Below, piece by piece: positions 56,203-64,000 of a stretch of DNA of 64,000 nt. The notes under the pieces are model-generated. The model had not been told where the DNA came from. It saw only the letters and a list, made by a program, of their open reading frames with translations, and searched no databases. Where the stretch lies: positions 124,001 through 188,000 of the forward strand of contig CAVSDH010000010.1 of assembly GCA_963726765.1 (NCBI GenBank), read 5' to 3'. Within the stretch, counting starts at the first letter, position 1, and each line of letters starts with the position of its first letter. Source of the DNA: CAIWHR01 sp963726765 (GTDB lineage: Bacteria > Pseudomonadota > Gammaproteobacteria > Burkholderiales > Casimicrobiaceae). The position numbers and the translations under genes were made by a program.

Positions 56203-56235
56203 GGGCCGGCCGCACCCTTGCGGCGCGGTCGGCCC
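56203..56235 (+). terminator. GC-rich hairpin after the EipA-like gene
   Basis: An 11-bp stem (56203-56213 with 56225-56235, one G-U pair) lies 20 bases after the stop. No T-run follows, so it may be a Rho-assisted end or an mRNA-stabilising hairpin. Confidence 0.4.
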
Positions 56236-56344
56236 GGCGCAAGACGCCCTGTCGCGTACGACGCGGTCGACGGCGTGCGCACCGGCGCATTCGAGCCGCG
56301 CTAGAATTCCTGCGCAAATGCCCGATCCACCGAGGAGCGCGCCG

Positions 56345-57010
56345 ATGACGCAGGACGAGCTGAAGCATGCCGTCGCCCGCGAGGCGATCAGCTACGTGGT
56401 CGACGACGAGATCGTCGGTGTCGGCACCGGCTCGACCGCGAACTTCTTCATCGACGAGCTCGCGAAGATCAAGCATCGGATCAAGGGCGCCGTCGCGAGC
56501 TCGGTCAAGACCGCAGAGCGCCTGAAGGGCCACGGCATCATCGTCGAGGAGCTCAACAATGTTGCCGACCTCCCGGTGTACGTCGACGGCGCCGACGAGG
56601 TGACCGAGCACGGCGCTATGATCAAGGGCGGAGGCGGTGCGCTCACACGCGAAAAGATCGTCGCCGCCGTGGCGCGCAGGTTCGTCTGCATCGCCGACGG
56701 CTCGAAGCTTGTCGGCGTGCTCGGAAAATTTCCGCTGCCGGTCGAGGTGATTCCGATGGCGCGGAGCTATGTGGCGCGGCAGCTCGTGCAACTTGGCGGC
56801 CATCCCGAGTGGCGCATGGGTTTCACCACCGACAACGGCAACGTCATCCTCGACGTCCACGGGCTCGCGATCACCGATCCGGTGGCATTGGAGTCCAGGA
56901 TCCGCGACATCGTCGGCGTCGTCACGGTCGGCCTCTTCGCCGCGCGCGGCGCCGACGTGATTCTTCTCGCTACCGACACGGGCGTGCGCACGCTGAAACC
57001 CGGTCGCTGA
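56345..57010 (+). CDS. rpiA: Ribose-5-phosphate isomerase A
   Basis: Interconverts ribose 5-phosphate and ribulose 5-phosphate. The 221 residues show GVGTGSTANFFIDEL, the catalytic VDGADEV, KGGGGALTREKIVA and TTDNGNVILDV blocks. I start at ATG 56345 because GAGGAG lies at the right distance; an ATG nine codons upstream is in frame but less well placed. Confidence 0.96.
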   Translation: MTQDELKHAVAREAISYVVDDEIVGVGTGSTANFFIDELAKIKHRIKGAVASSVKTAERLKGHGIIVEELNNVADLPVYVDGADEVTEHGAMIKGGGGALTREKIVAAVARRFVCIADGSKLVGVLGKFPLPVEVIPMARSYVARQLVQLGGHPEWRMGFTTDNGNVILDVHGLAITDPVALESRIRDIVGVVTVGLFAARGADVILLATDTGVRTLKPGR

Positions 57011-57044
57011 TTCGCAGCGGGTCCAGCGTTCGGGCCAACGCAAT

Positions 57045-57587
57045 TCAGATTTCGAACGAAGGGCGCGCGACTTCCCGCGCCCGCTCGGCAAACACTCTGC
57101 GCAACACGGTCTCGTCCAGCGCGCCCGCCACGCGGCTGCGGAACCCGCGGTCCATGAACATCTCCGCGACGAGCGCCAGAAGCCGGAGATGCTCGTCGGC
57201 ATCGCCCTGCGCCGGCACCAGGATCGTCAGGATGTGATTCACATCCTTGCTGTCCGGCGCGTCGAAATGGATCGGCCATTTCGTCCGCATGAAAAGCGTT
57301 ATCGGATGGCCGATTCCGTCGATGCGCGCGTGCGGAATGGCAGCGCCTCTTCCGATTCCCGTCGAGCCCACGAGCTCACGTCGCCACAAGGCGCGGAAGA
57401 TCGGCCCGGAATCCACCCCGTGCGAGCGGGCGAACACCTGCGCCGCCAATTCAAGCGCGTGCCGCCGATCCCGCGGCTCGACATCGAGGAGGACCCCTTC
57501 GGGTTCGAGCCACGAAGCGAGTGAGCGCGTGGGCAGCGTCTTCGCACGACCAGACGCTGTTTCCATAGTGGTGAGCATATTCGACAT
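57045..57587 (-). CDS. PTS EIIA(Ntr)-like protein
   Basis: A 180-residue fructose/nitrogen-type EIIA domain (PtsN family). The phosphorylated His is His86 in GRGAAIPHARIDG; LFMRTKWPIHFDAPDSKDVNHILTILVP and EHLRLLALVAEMF are family blocks. It has an extra 25-residue N-terminus compared with E. coli PtsN. The GAGGAGG RBS fixes the ATG at 57587. It is not in the usual rpoN-hpf-ptsN cluster, so it is probably a second paralogue. Placed head-to-head with kdp, it may be a local regulator: in E. coli, unphosphorylated PtsN stimulates the KdpD kinase. A TTGACA lies at 57684-57679 without a good -10. Confidence 0.88.
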   Translation of the reverse strand: MSNMLTTMETASGRAKTLPTRSLASWLEPEGVLLDVEPRDRRHALELAAQVFARSHGVDSGPIFRALWRRELVGSTGIGRGAAIPHARIDGIGHPITLFMRTKWPIHFDAPDSKDVNHILTILVPAQGDADEHLRLLALVAEMFMDRGFRSRVAGALDETVLRRVFAERAREVARPSFEI

Positions 57588-57760
57588 CGGTGCCTCCTCG
57601 AAATGATGGCTTGTTGCGGCGCGACCCATGCGCCGCGCCGGGCGATTGCATGACATGACGGCAGCTTGGCGCGCGCCGTGTCAAAAGTTCGTCGAATTGA
57701 CCTGTGCGGCCGCAAAGATCGCGTAATTGCTTCAACCGGAAGCGGAGGTAGAGGCCGTCG

Positions 57761-57802
57761 TTGACGCGCGTCAAGGCGCCCGGGCGCGCATGGGCAGACA
57801 AT
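57761..57802 (+). promoter_or_regulatory. Second FNR/ANR-like palindrome with -10 element
   Basis: A perfect 14-base palindrome of the form TTGAC-N4-GTCAA (57761-57774) is followed by GACAAT (57797-57802). The distance equals that of a class II FNR promoter (centre at -41.5). It points toward kdp and would give a leader of about 175 bases. The 57588-57984 gap holds this, the KdpE-like box, and a triple TTGC repeat at 57848-57863. Confidence 0.35.
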
Positions 57803-57892
57803 CATCCTCGCGGGTAGCTGCGTTATCGCGTCCCAGAAGCGAAGGGCTTGCTTTTGCGTTTGCAAACCCGCCGTTGCCCCGATCGGTCGCTC

Positions 57893-57957
57893 TTTACGCG
57901 GCATTTACGGCGAGCCGCGTGGTTTTGATCCCACCTTTGCGACAGGCGCCCTATCTT
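57893..57957 (+). promoter_or_regulatory. KdpE-like direct-repeat box and kdp promoter
   Basis: TTTACG occurs at 57893-57898 and again at 57904-57909, with starts exactly 11 bases apart as expected for an OmpR-family dimer. As I recall, E. coli KdpE binds TTTATA and TTTACA spaced the same way. A TATCTT (57952-57957) without a good -35 follows, which puts the box at about -71 to -55 from a start near 57964, and 21 bases before the first small gene. Confidence 0.55.
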
Positions 57958-57984
57958 GGCAAGTATTCCTATTGGAGTTGCCGA

Positions 57985-58080
57985 ATGGACATCGCCTGGC
58001 TTATCGGATTCGTCCTCATGTTCGCCGCCATGGTCGGCGTATTGGCCGTGTGTGCCCGCCTCACGGGAGTTCCCAAATGA
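57985..58080 (+). CDS. Small membrane protein 1 of the kdp operon
   Basis: A 31-residue protein: MDIAWLIGF at the start, one hydrophobic helix (about 4-25) and a short tail ending in GVPK. GGAG is placed seven bases before the ATG, and its stop overlaps the next start as ATGA, both signs of real translation. It resembles KdpF in size, but its sequence differs from the 29-residue KdpF encoded two genes later. Function unknown; a KdpFABC accessory peptide is an inference from context. Confidence 0.6.
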   Translation: MDIAWLIGFVLMFAAMVGVLAVCARLTGVPK

Positions 58081-58352
58081 TGCAAATCGACTTCAATCCT
58101 CTGTTCTGGCGGGGCATCGTCATCGGGGCCATCGTCGTCGTCTTCATCGTGGGTGCGATTGCAGTGCACGCGGTCGTCGCTGCCGGGTACAGGTTCGCGA
58201 GGCGCGCGCCCCGCTCACCGGATGCGGCGGCCGGGACCCGCAACGGCAACCGTGTCGTTTCCTCCAGCGCACCCACCGTCCGCGGTCCGACTGTCCACGC
58301 GGCCGGCAACGATCTCGCCCGCCCCCGCCCGGTCCACAAGGAGGCGGCATGA
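58077..58352 (+). CDS. Small membrane protein 2 of the kdp operon
   Basis: A 91-residue protein of unknown family. One membrane helix spans about residues 12-34 (GIVIGAIVVVFIVGAIAVHA), followed by a basic stretch RFARRAP and a disordered Ser/Ala/Pro/Arg tail that should be cytosolic. It overlaps its neighbours at both ends by four bases (ATGA), so it is likely translated as part of the kdp operon. I do not recognise it from known kdp operons. Confidence 0.6.
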   Translation: MMQIDFNPLFWRGIVIGAIVVVFIVGAIAVHAVVAAGYRFARRAPRSPDAAAGTRNGNRVVSSSAPTVRGPTVHAAGNDLARPRPVHKEAA

Positions 58353-58438
58353 CCGCGCTCTATTTCATCGCGTCCGTCGTGGCGATGGGGCTCTTCGTCT
58401 ATTTGCTCTACGCGCTCTTCAAGGCGGAGGACTTCTGA
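58349..58438 (+). CDS. kdpF: K+-transporting ATPase subunit KdpF
   Basis: A 29-residue single-helix protein, hydrophobic from residue 4 to 24, with the typical ending FVYLLYALFKAEDF. KdpF stabilises the KdpFABC complex. GGAGG lies six bases before the ATG; the stop is one base from the kdpA ATG. Confidence 0.88.
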   Translation: MTALYFIASVVAMGLFVYLLYALFKAEDF

Positions 58439-58439
58439 C

Positions 58440-60237
58440 ATGACCACGCAGAGCTATCTGCTGCTGGGCGTCTACCTGATCGTCCTACTTGCGACGGTAC
58501 GGCCGATGGGTGCGTGGCTGGCCGCCCTCTGCGACGGCCGGCTTCCCGCGCCACTGCTGCGAGTCGAGAGCTCGGCCTTTCGCCTTCTGCGCATCGACAC
58601 CAAGGAAATGTCGTGGCTCCAGTACGCGCTCGCCGTACTGATGTTCAACGGCCTGGGCGTGCTCGTCGTCTACGCGGTCCAGCGCGTCCAGGCGTGGTTG
58701 CCGCTCAATCCGCAGAGCTTCGGTGCCGTGAGCCCGGACTCGGCGTTCAATACCGCGGTCAGCTTCGTCACAAACACCAACTGGCAAGGCTACGCCGGCG
58801 AGTCGACGATGAGTTACCTGACGCAGATGTCTGCGCTCGCGGTGCAGAATTTCTTTTCCGCGGCAACCGGCGTCGCCGTCGCCTTTGCGCTGATCCGCGG
58901 CTTTGCCCGCCATGCGTCCGCTGCCATCGGCAATTTCTGGGTCGACCTCACCCGAATCACCGTGTGGATGCTGATCCCGGTGTCCTTCGTGCTGGCCCTC
59001 GGGCTGGTAAGCCAGGGTGTCGTGCAGAACTTCGCACCCTACGTCGACGTCACGCTGGTCGAGCCTGTCAAATACGACAATCCGAAGAACGGCCCGGACG
59101 GCCAGCCGCTGAAGGATGAGAAAGGCAACCCGGTCACCGAGCCGGCCACCGCGACCACCCAGACCCTGCCCATGGGTCCCATTGCGTCGCAGGAAGCGAT
59201 CAAGGAGCTTGGCACCAACGGTGGCGGCTTCCTGAACGCGAATTCCGCGCATCCGTTCGAGAACCCGAACGCGATCACGAATTTCCTGGAAATGCTCGCG
59301 ATTTTCCTGATTCCCGCCGGCCTGTGTCTCGCATTCGGCCGGGTCGTGGGCGACGTGCGCCAGGGGTGGGCGGTGCTCGCGGCGATGACGATTCTGTTCG
59401 TCATCGCAGCATGGTGCGCGATGACGTTCGAGCAGCAGGGCAATCCACTGTTGACGCCCGTCGGCGTGGACCAGACGGCGAGCGCGCTGCAGGCGGGCGG
59501 CAACATGGAAGGCAAGGAGGCCCGCTTCGGCATCGCCGCCAGCTCGCTCTTCGCGACGATCACGACGGCCGCTTCCTGCGGTGCGGTCAACGCGATGCAC
59601 GACTCGTTCACGCCACTGGGCGGCCTCGTGCCAATGTGGCTGATCCAGCTGGGCGAGGTCGTGTTCGGCGGCGTAGGTTCGGGACTCTACGGCATGCTCG
59701 TGTTCGCGCTGCTCGCGGTCTTCATCGCCGGCCTCATGATCGGCCGCACGCCGGAATACGTCGGCAAGAAGATCGAGAGCTTCGAGATGAAGATGGTGTC
59801 GATCGCCGTCCTGATGACGCCGTTCCTCGTGCTGGCCGGCACCGCGATCGCCGTGCTGGCCGTCGACGGCAAGGCCGGCATCTCCAACCCCGGCGCGCAT
59901 GGTTTTTCCGAAGTGCTCTACGCCTTTTCGTCGGCGGCGAACAACAATGGCAGCGCCTTCGCCGGCTTGTCCGCGAACACGCCGTTCTACAACGGCTGGC
60001 TGGGACTCGCTGATGTGGTTCGGCCGCTTCGGCATCATCGTTCCGGTGCTCGCCATTGCCGGCGCGATGGCCGCGAAAAAGCGCATTCCTGCGAGCGTCG
60101 GCTCGATGCCCACGCACGGGCCGCTGTTCGTCGTGCTGCTGATCGGCTCCGTGCTGCTCGTCGGCGCGCTCACGTACGTGCCCGCGCTGGCGCTCGGTCC
60201 CGTCGTCGAACACCTCCAGCTGTACTCGGCCCACTGA
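58440..60237 (+). CDS. kdpA: K+-transporting ATPase subunit KdpA (frameshifted)
   Basis: Channel-like subunit that carries the selectivity filter. Four pore repeats are visible: FNTAVSFVTNTNWQGYAGE, ELGTNGGGFLNANSAHPFENP, ATITTAASCGAVNAM with an FTPLGG loop, and SSAANNNGSAFAGL. After FYNGWLGLA the frame breaks near 60003; one extra base there separates it from MWFGRFGIIVPVLAIAGAMA and the C-terminus ending YSAH. The restored length is about 598 residues, normal for the family. Confidence 0.92.
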
Positions 60238-62409
60238 TGGACGATCTCATGACGCAGGACATCTCGCGCTCCCGCTTCCTCGGCGAGCCAGAAACCCGGG
60301 CTCGCAACCGAAACCCGCAACCTGACCGTGGCGCGCTCGGCCAAGGCCGGCCGCCGACTGCGGCTGTTCGACGGCAAGCTCCTCGGACCCGCGCTCCTCG
60401 AGTCGTTCTACAAGCTGGATCCACGGGTACAGGCGCGCAACCCGGTCATGTTCGTCGTTTACGTCGGCAGCATTCTCACCACCTGGTTGTGGATCGAGGC
60501 GCTGCGCGGCAACGGCGAAGCGCCCACATGGTTCATCGGGTGGATTGCCGTGTGGCTATGGTTCACCGTGCTGTTCGCGAACCTTGCCGACGCGCTGGCC
60601 GAAGGGCGCAGCAAGGCCCAGGCGGACGCCTTGCGCGGCATGCGGCACAAGACATGGGCAAAGCGGCTGCGCGAGCCGCGGCACGGAAGCGCATTCTGGA
60701 CGCAGCCCGCCGAGGAGCTGCGCCGCGGCAACGTCGTGCTGATCGAGGCCGGCGATCTCGTTCCCTGCGACGGCGAGGTGATCGAAGGCGTGGCCTCTGT
60801 CGACGAATCGGCCATTACCGGCGAATCGGCGCCCGTGATCCGCGAATCCGGAGGCGACTTCAGCGCCGTCACCGGAGGCACGCGCCTGTTGTCGGACTGG
60901 ATCGTCGTGCGCTGTACCGTGGATCCGGGCGAAACGTTCCTCGACCGGATGATTGCGATGGTCGAAAGCGCCAAGCGGCGCAGGACGCCCAACGAAATCG
61001 CGCTCACGATCCTGCTCGTCGCGCTGACGCTCGTGTTTCTTTTCGCCACCGTCACGCTGCTGCCGTTCTCGATCTTTGCCGTCGAAGTGGCCAAGACCGG
61101 CACCGCGATATCGGTCACCGCGCTGATCGCGCTGCTCGTGTGCCTGATCCCGACCACGATCGGCGCGTTGCTCTCCGCCATCGGGGTGGCCGGCATGAGC
61201 CGCATGCTCGCGGCGAACGTCATCGCCACGTCGGGCCGTGCGGTCGAGGCGGCCGGCGACGTCGACGTGCTGCTGCTCGACAAGACGGGCACCATCACGC
61301 TCGGCAACCGGCAGGCGAGCGATTTCATCCCGGCCCCCGGCGTGGTCCCGCGCGACCTGGCCGACGCGGCCCAGCTCGCGTCGCTCGCCGACGAGACGCC
61401 GGAAGGCCGCAGCATCGTCGTGCTGGCCAAGACGGCATTCGGTTTCCGCGAACGGCAGCTCGTCGAGCTGGGCGCGACGTTCGTCCCGTTTTCCGCACAC
61501 TCGCGGATGAGCGGCGTCAACATCGGCGAGCGTCGCATCCGCAAAGGCGCGGTCGACGCGATTCGGGCGCACGTCGAGGCGGCGGGAGGAAAGCTCTCCA
61601 CGGCGGTCGACAAGCTGGTCGACGACGTCGCCCGCCGCGGCAGTACGCCGCTCGTGGTGGCCGACGGCGCCCGCGTGCTCGGGGTGATCGAGCTGAAGGA
61701 CATCGTCAAGGGCGGCATCAAGGAACGCTTCGCCGAGTTGCGCCGCATGGGCATCAAGACCGTGATGATCACCGGCGACAACCGGCTCACCGCGGCCGCG
61801 ATCGCCGCCGAGGCCGGCGTCGACGATTTCCTCGCGGAAGCGACGCCGGAAGCCAAGCTCGAGTTGATCCGCGGCTTCCAGAACGAGGGCCGCATGGTCG
61901 CGATGACCGGCGACGGCACCAACGACGCGCCGGCGCTCGCGCAGGCGGATGTCGCGGTGGCGATGGGTAGCGGCACGCAGGCGGCGAAGGAAGCAGGCAA
62001 CATGGTCGACCTCGACAGCAACCCCACCAAGCTCATCGAGGTGGTCGAGATCGGCAAGCAGATGCTGATGACCCGCGGCGCCCTGACGACGTTCTCGATC
62101 GCCAACGACGTCGCGAAGTATTTCGCGATCATTCCCGCCGTCTTCGTGTCGACATATCCGCCCCTCGCCGCGCTCAACATCATGCGGCTGACCACGCCCG
62201 AATCGGCCATCCTGTCGGCCATCATCTTCAATGCGTTGATCATCGTCGTGCTGATCCCGCTCGCGCTCCGGGGCGTGCGGTATCGGGCGCTCGGCGCGGC
62301 GTCGCTGCTGCGCCGCAACCTGCTGATCTACGGTCTCGGCGGCATCGTGCTCCCGTTCCCGGGAATCAAGCTCATCGACATGCTGCTCGCCGTCATGGGG
62401 CTCGTATGA
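60237..62409 (+). CDS. kdpB: K+-transporting P-type ATPase subunit KdpB (frameshifted near the 5' end)
   Basis: Catalytic P-type ATPase of KdpFABC. The phosphorylated Asp is in LLLDKTGTITLGNR; the actuator motif is ITGESAPV and the hinge MTGDGTNDAPALAQADVAVAMGSG. The main frame is open from a GTG at 60328; upstream, an ATG at 60237 overlapping the kdpA stop is in another frame. Either the GTG is the start, giving a short leader before RLRLFDGKLL, or one extra base lies near 60290-60320. No RBS precedes the GTG, so I favour the latter. Confidence 0.92.
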
Positions 62410-62996
62410 AGGAACTCGACATGCGCTCGCTGCTTCGTCCCGCAATTGCGTTGTTCGTCGTTCTCACCGTGCTGACGGGCGTCGTCTATCCGCTCGCCGT
62501 GACAGGCATCGCGCAACTCGCGTTCCCCTCGCGCGCCAACGGATCGTTGATCACCGAGGGCGACAAAGTCGTGGGGTCCGAGCTGATCGGCCAGATGTTC
62601 ACGTCCCCCCGGTTTTTCTGGGGACGGCCGTCGGCGACCGCGCCGCTGCCGTACAACGGCACCGGATCGACCGGCTCCAACCAGGGTTCGAGCAATCCGG
62701 CGCTTTCCGATGCGGTGAAGGATCGCGTGACCGCGCTGCGCGCGGCCGATCCCGGCAATTCCGCACCCGTGCCGGTGGATCTCGTCACCGCCTCCGGTTC
62801 GGGTCTCGATCCCCATATCAGCCTCGCCGCGGCGTACTACCAGGTACCCCGTGTCGCCCGCGAGCGCGGTGTTGCCGCCGATGCGGTGAAGAACCTCGTC
62901 GATGCGCAGGCCAGCGCACCCTGGCTTGGATTCTTCGGGGAGCCCACCGTCAACGTGCTGCGCCTCAACCGCGCATTGGATAAGATGCGAGGATGA
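62406..62996 (+). CDS. kdpC: K+-transporting ATPase subunit KdpC
   Basis: Accessory subunit, 196 residues: one membrane helix (about 9-35, VVLTVLTGVVYPLAVTGIAQ) and a periplasmic domain with SELIGQMFTSPRFFWGRPSA, GSGLDPHISLAAAYYQVPRVA and GEPTVNVLRLNRAL. It is intact, and overlaps kdpB and kdpD by four bases. Confidence 0.96.
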   Translation: MKELDMRSLLRPAIALFVVLTVLTGVVYPLAVTGIAQLAFPSRANGSLITEGDKVVGSELIGQMFTSPRFFWGRPSATAPLPYNGTGSTGSNQGSSNPALSDAVKDRVTALRAADPGNSAPVPVDLVTASGSGLDPHISLAAAYYQVPRVARERGVAADAVKNLVDAQASAPWLGFFGEPTVNVLRLNRALDKMRG

Positions 62997-64000
62997 CCGA
63001 CGCGCGTCCCGACCCCGACGCGCTGCTGGCGCGGATCCAGGACCAGGACGCGCGCGCACAGCGGGGCACGCTCAAGGTCTTCTTCGGGGCATCGCCCGGC
63101 GTCGGCAAGACGTACGCCATGCTCGCCGACGCAAGGCGGCAGCGCGAGCAGGGCCGCGACGTCGTGATCGGCGTCGTCGAAACGCACGGCCGTCAGGACA
63201 CCGCCCGACTGCTTGCCGGCCTCGACGTGCTGCCGCGACGCTCGATCGACAACCGCGGAACGATGCTCGAAGAGTTCGATCTCGACGCCGCGCTCGCACG
63301 GAAACCGTCGCTGCTGCTCGTCGACGAGCTGGCGCACACCAACGCGCCGGGGTCGCGCCATCCCAAGCGCTATCAGGACGTGCTGGAACTGCTTGCCGCC
63401 GGCATCGACGTCAACACGACGGTCAACGTCCAGCACATCGAGAGCCTGAACGACATCGTCGGCGGCATCACCGGCATCAAGGTGCGCGAAACGCTGCCGG
63501 ACCGGATCTTCGACCAGGCCGACGAGGTCGTGCTGGTCGACCTGCCGCCGGACGACCTGCTGCAGCGGCTTGCGCGAAGGCAAGGTCTACATGGGCGAAC
63601 AGGCCGAGCGCGCCGTGCAGAACTTCTTCCGCAAGGGCAACCTCCTGGCGCTGCGCGAGCTCGCGCTTGCGCCGCACGGCCGATCGCGTCGACACGCAGA
63701 TGCGGAGCTACCGGAACGAGCATGTCGCCGGCGCGCCCGTGTGGCATGCAGGCAACGCGCTCCTCGCGGGCGTCGGGTCCTGACGGCGGTGACGATGCGG
63801 TCGTGCGCGCGGCGGCACGCCTCGCGGCCGCCCTCAACTCGCGGTGGCACGCTGTCTTCGTCGACACGCCGGCGCTCGCCGGGCTCCCCGAGGCACAACG
63901 CAAGTCGGTGTTCGCAACGCTGAAGCTCGCGCAGGAGCTGGGTGCCCAGACCGCGACGGTGCCGCGCTTCCGCACCCGCCAGCGGACTGGTCGACTACGC
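62993..64000 (+). CDS. kdpD: Sensor kinase KdpD, 5' part (frameshifted)
   Basis: N-terminal part of the potassium/turgor sensor kinase, cut by the window edge after about 330 residues. The KdpD domain has Walker A GASPGVGKTYAM, VVETHGR, Walker B LLLVDELAHTNAPGSRH and TTVNVQHIESLND, and the start of the Usp-like domain follows. Four frame breaks, each explained by one extra base, lie near 63570, 63667, 63777 and 63964; removing them gives LREGKVYMGEQAERAVQNFF, RRTADRVDTQM, PDGGDDAVVRAA and ASAPASGLVDY. The histidine-kinase core and kdpE would be beyond the window. The ATG overlaps the kdpC stop (ATGA). Confidence 0.9.
   Translation, partial: MTDARPDPDALLARIQDQDARAQRGTLKVFFGASPGVGKTYAMLADARRQREQGRDVVIGVVETHGRQDTARLLAGLDVLPRRSIDNRGTMLEEFDLDAALARKPSLLLVDELAHTNAPGSRHPKRYQDVLELLAAGIDVNTTVNVQHIESLNDIVGGITGIKVRETLPDRIFDQADEVVLVDLPPDDLLQRLARRQGLHGRTGRARRAELLPQGQPPGAARARACAARPIASTRRCGATGTSMSPARPCGMQATRSSRASGPDGGDDAVVRAAARLAAALNSRWHAVFVDTPALAGLPEAQRKSVFATLKLAQELGAQTATVPRFRTRQRTGRLR

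Noticed and set aside
57956..57972. A sigma-54 promoter (TTGGCA) upstream of kdp
   Set aside because: TTGGCA lacks the GC of the -12 element at the required spacing.
60004..61970. Long continuation of the kdpA frame through kdpB (to about 1176 codons) as a KdpA-B fusion
   Set aside because: After 60003 the frame is an Arg-rich shadow of KdpB with no homology; the true KdpA C-terminus and KdpB lie in other frames.
54021..63964. Programmed ribosomal frameshifting in lpdA, kdpA, kdpB and kdpD
   Set aside because: The break sites share no slippery heptamer or downstream structure, and too many unrelated genes are affected. One-base sequence errors explain them better.
1..64000. tRNA, rRNA, CRISPR arrays, insertion sequences, prophage or defence islands
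   Set aside because: I looked for cloverleaf-like segments, regular spaced repeats, transposase or integrase motifs and found none; all gaps are short and promoter-like.

Overview
The window looks like a chromosomal segment of a high-GC betaproteobacterium, most likely Burkholderiales/Nitrosomonadales-like. The taxonomic clues are the order gltB-aroB-aroK-pilQPONM divergent from a PBP1A gene, hemB next to engB and cytochrome c4, dusB-fis-purH-purD, and a dihydrolipoamide dehydrogenase with its own N-terminal lipoyl domain beside aceE and aceF. These come from family and synteny recall, not from a search. I see no phage, insertion sequence, CRISPR array, rRNA or tRNA. This is mostly core metabolism and envelope biogenesis, with a few unusual insertions.

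Layout. 1-11.3 kb (minus strand): glutamate synthase large subunit (cut by the window edge), shikimate enzymes AroB and AroK, and the type IV pilus alignment complex and secretin PilMNOPQ, with a secreted Ig-repeat lipoprotein inserted at 3-4.3 kb. 11.4-17.3 kb: PBP1A, a conserved unknown, HemB, EngB, cytochrome c4. 17.3-25 kb: envelope sugars, namely dTDP-rhamnose synthesis (RfbDCAB), a UDP-glucuronate-epimerase-like enzyme, a WaaE-like glycosyltransferase, heptosyltransferase WaaC and Kdo transferase WaaA. 25-31.9 kb: TolC-type channel, rhodanese, isoaspartate methyltransferase-like protein, RND pump and its adaptor. 32-38 kb: branched-chain amino-acid ABC transporter LivKHMGF behind a near-consensus promoter, plus a membrane protein. 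38-49.5 kb: acylphosphatase, NUDIX hydrolase, HemF, PurD, a PagP-type lipid A palmitoyltransferase, PurH, Fis, DusB, UbiH, PepP, 5-formyl-THF cyclo-ligase and an MFS transporter. 49.7-57 kb: pyruvate dehydrogenase complex AceE/AceF/Lpd, a secreted EipA-like protein, RpiA. 57-64 kb: a PTS EIIA(Ntr)-like gene divergent from a potassium-transport kdp operon, which begins with three tiny membrane-protein genes and runs into a partial kdpD.

The main peculiarity is the number of single-base frameshifts in otherwise well-conserved, often essential genes: pilM, engB, waaA, tolC, the RND pump and adaptor, livK, pagP, lpdA, kdpA, kdpB and kdpD. Most can be resolved as one-base insertions and they cluster at 27.9-33.2 kb and 60-64 kb, so I read them mainly as sequence or assembly errors rather than gene decay. 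The genes are annotated across the breaks.

The most interesting biology is in the last 9 kb. A kdp promoter region carries a two-repeat box with the spacing of the E. coli KdpE site. An EIIA gene sits head-to-head with kdp, and extra coupled small membrane proteins precede kdpA. Two perfect TTGAC-N4-GTCAA (FNR/ANR-like) palindromes lie at class-II-like distances from -10 hexamers, one before the EipA-like gene and one before kdp.
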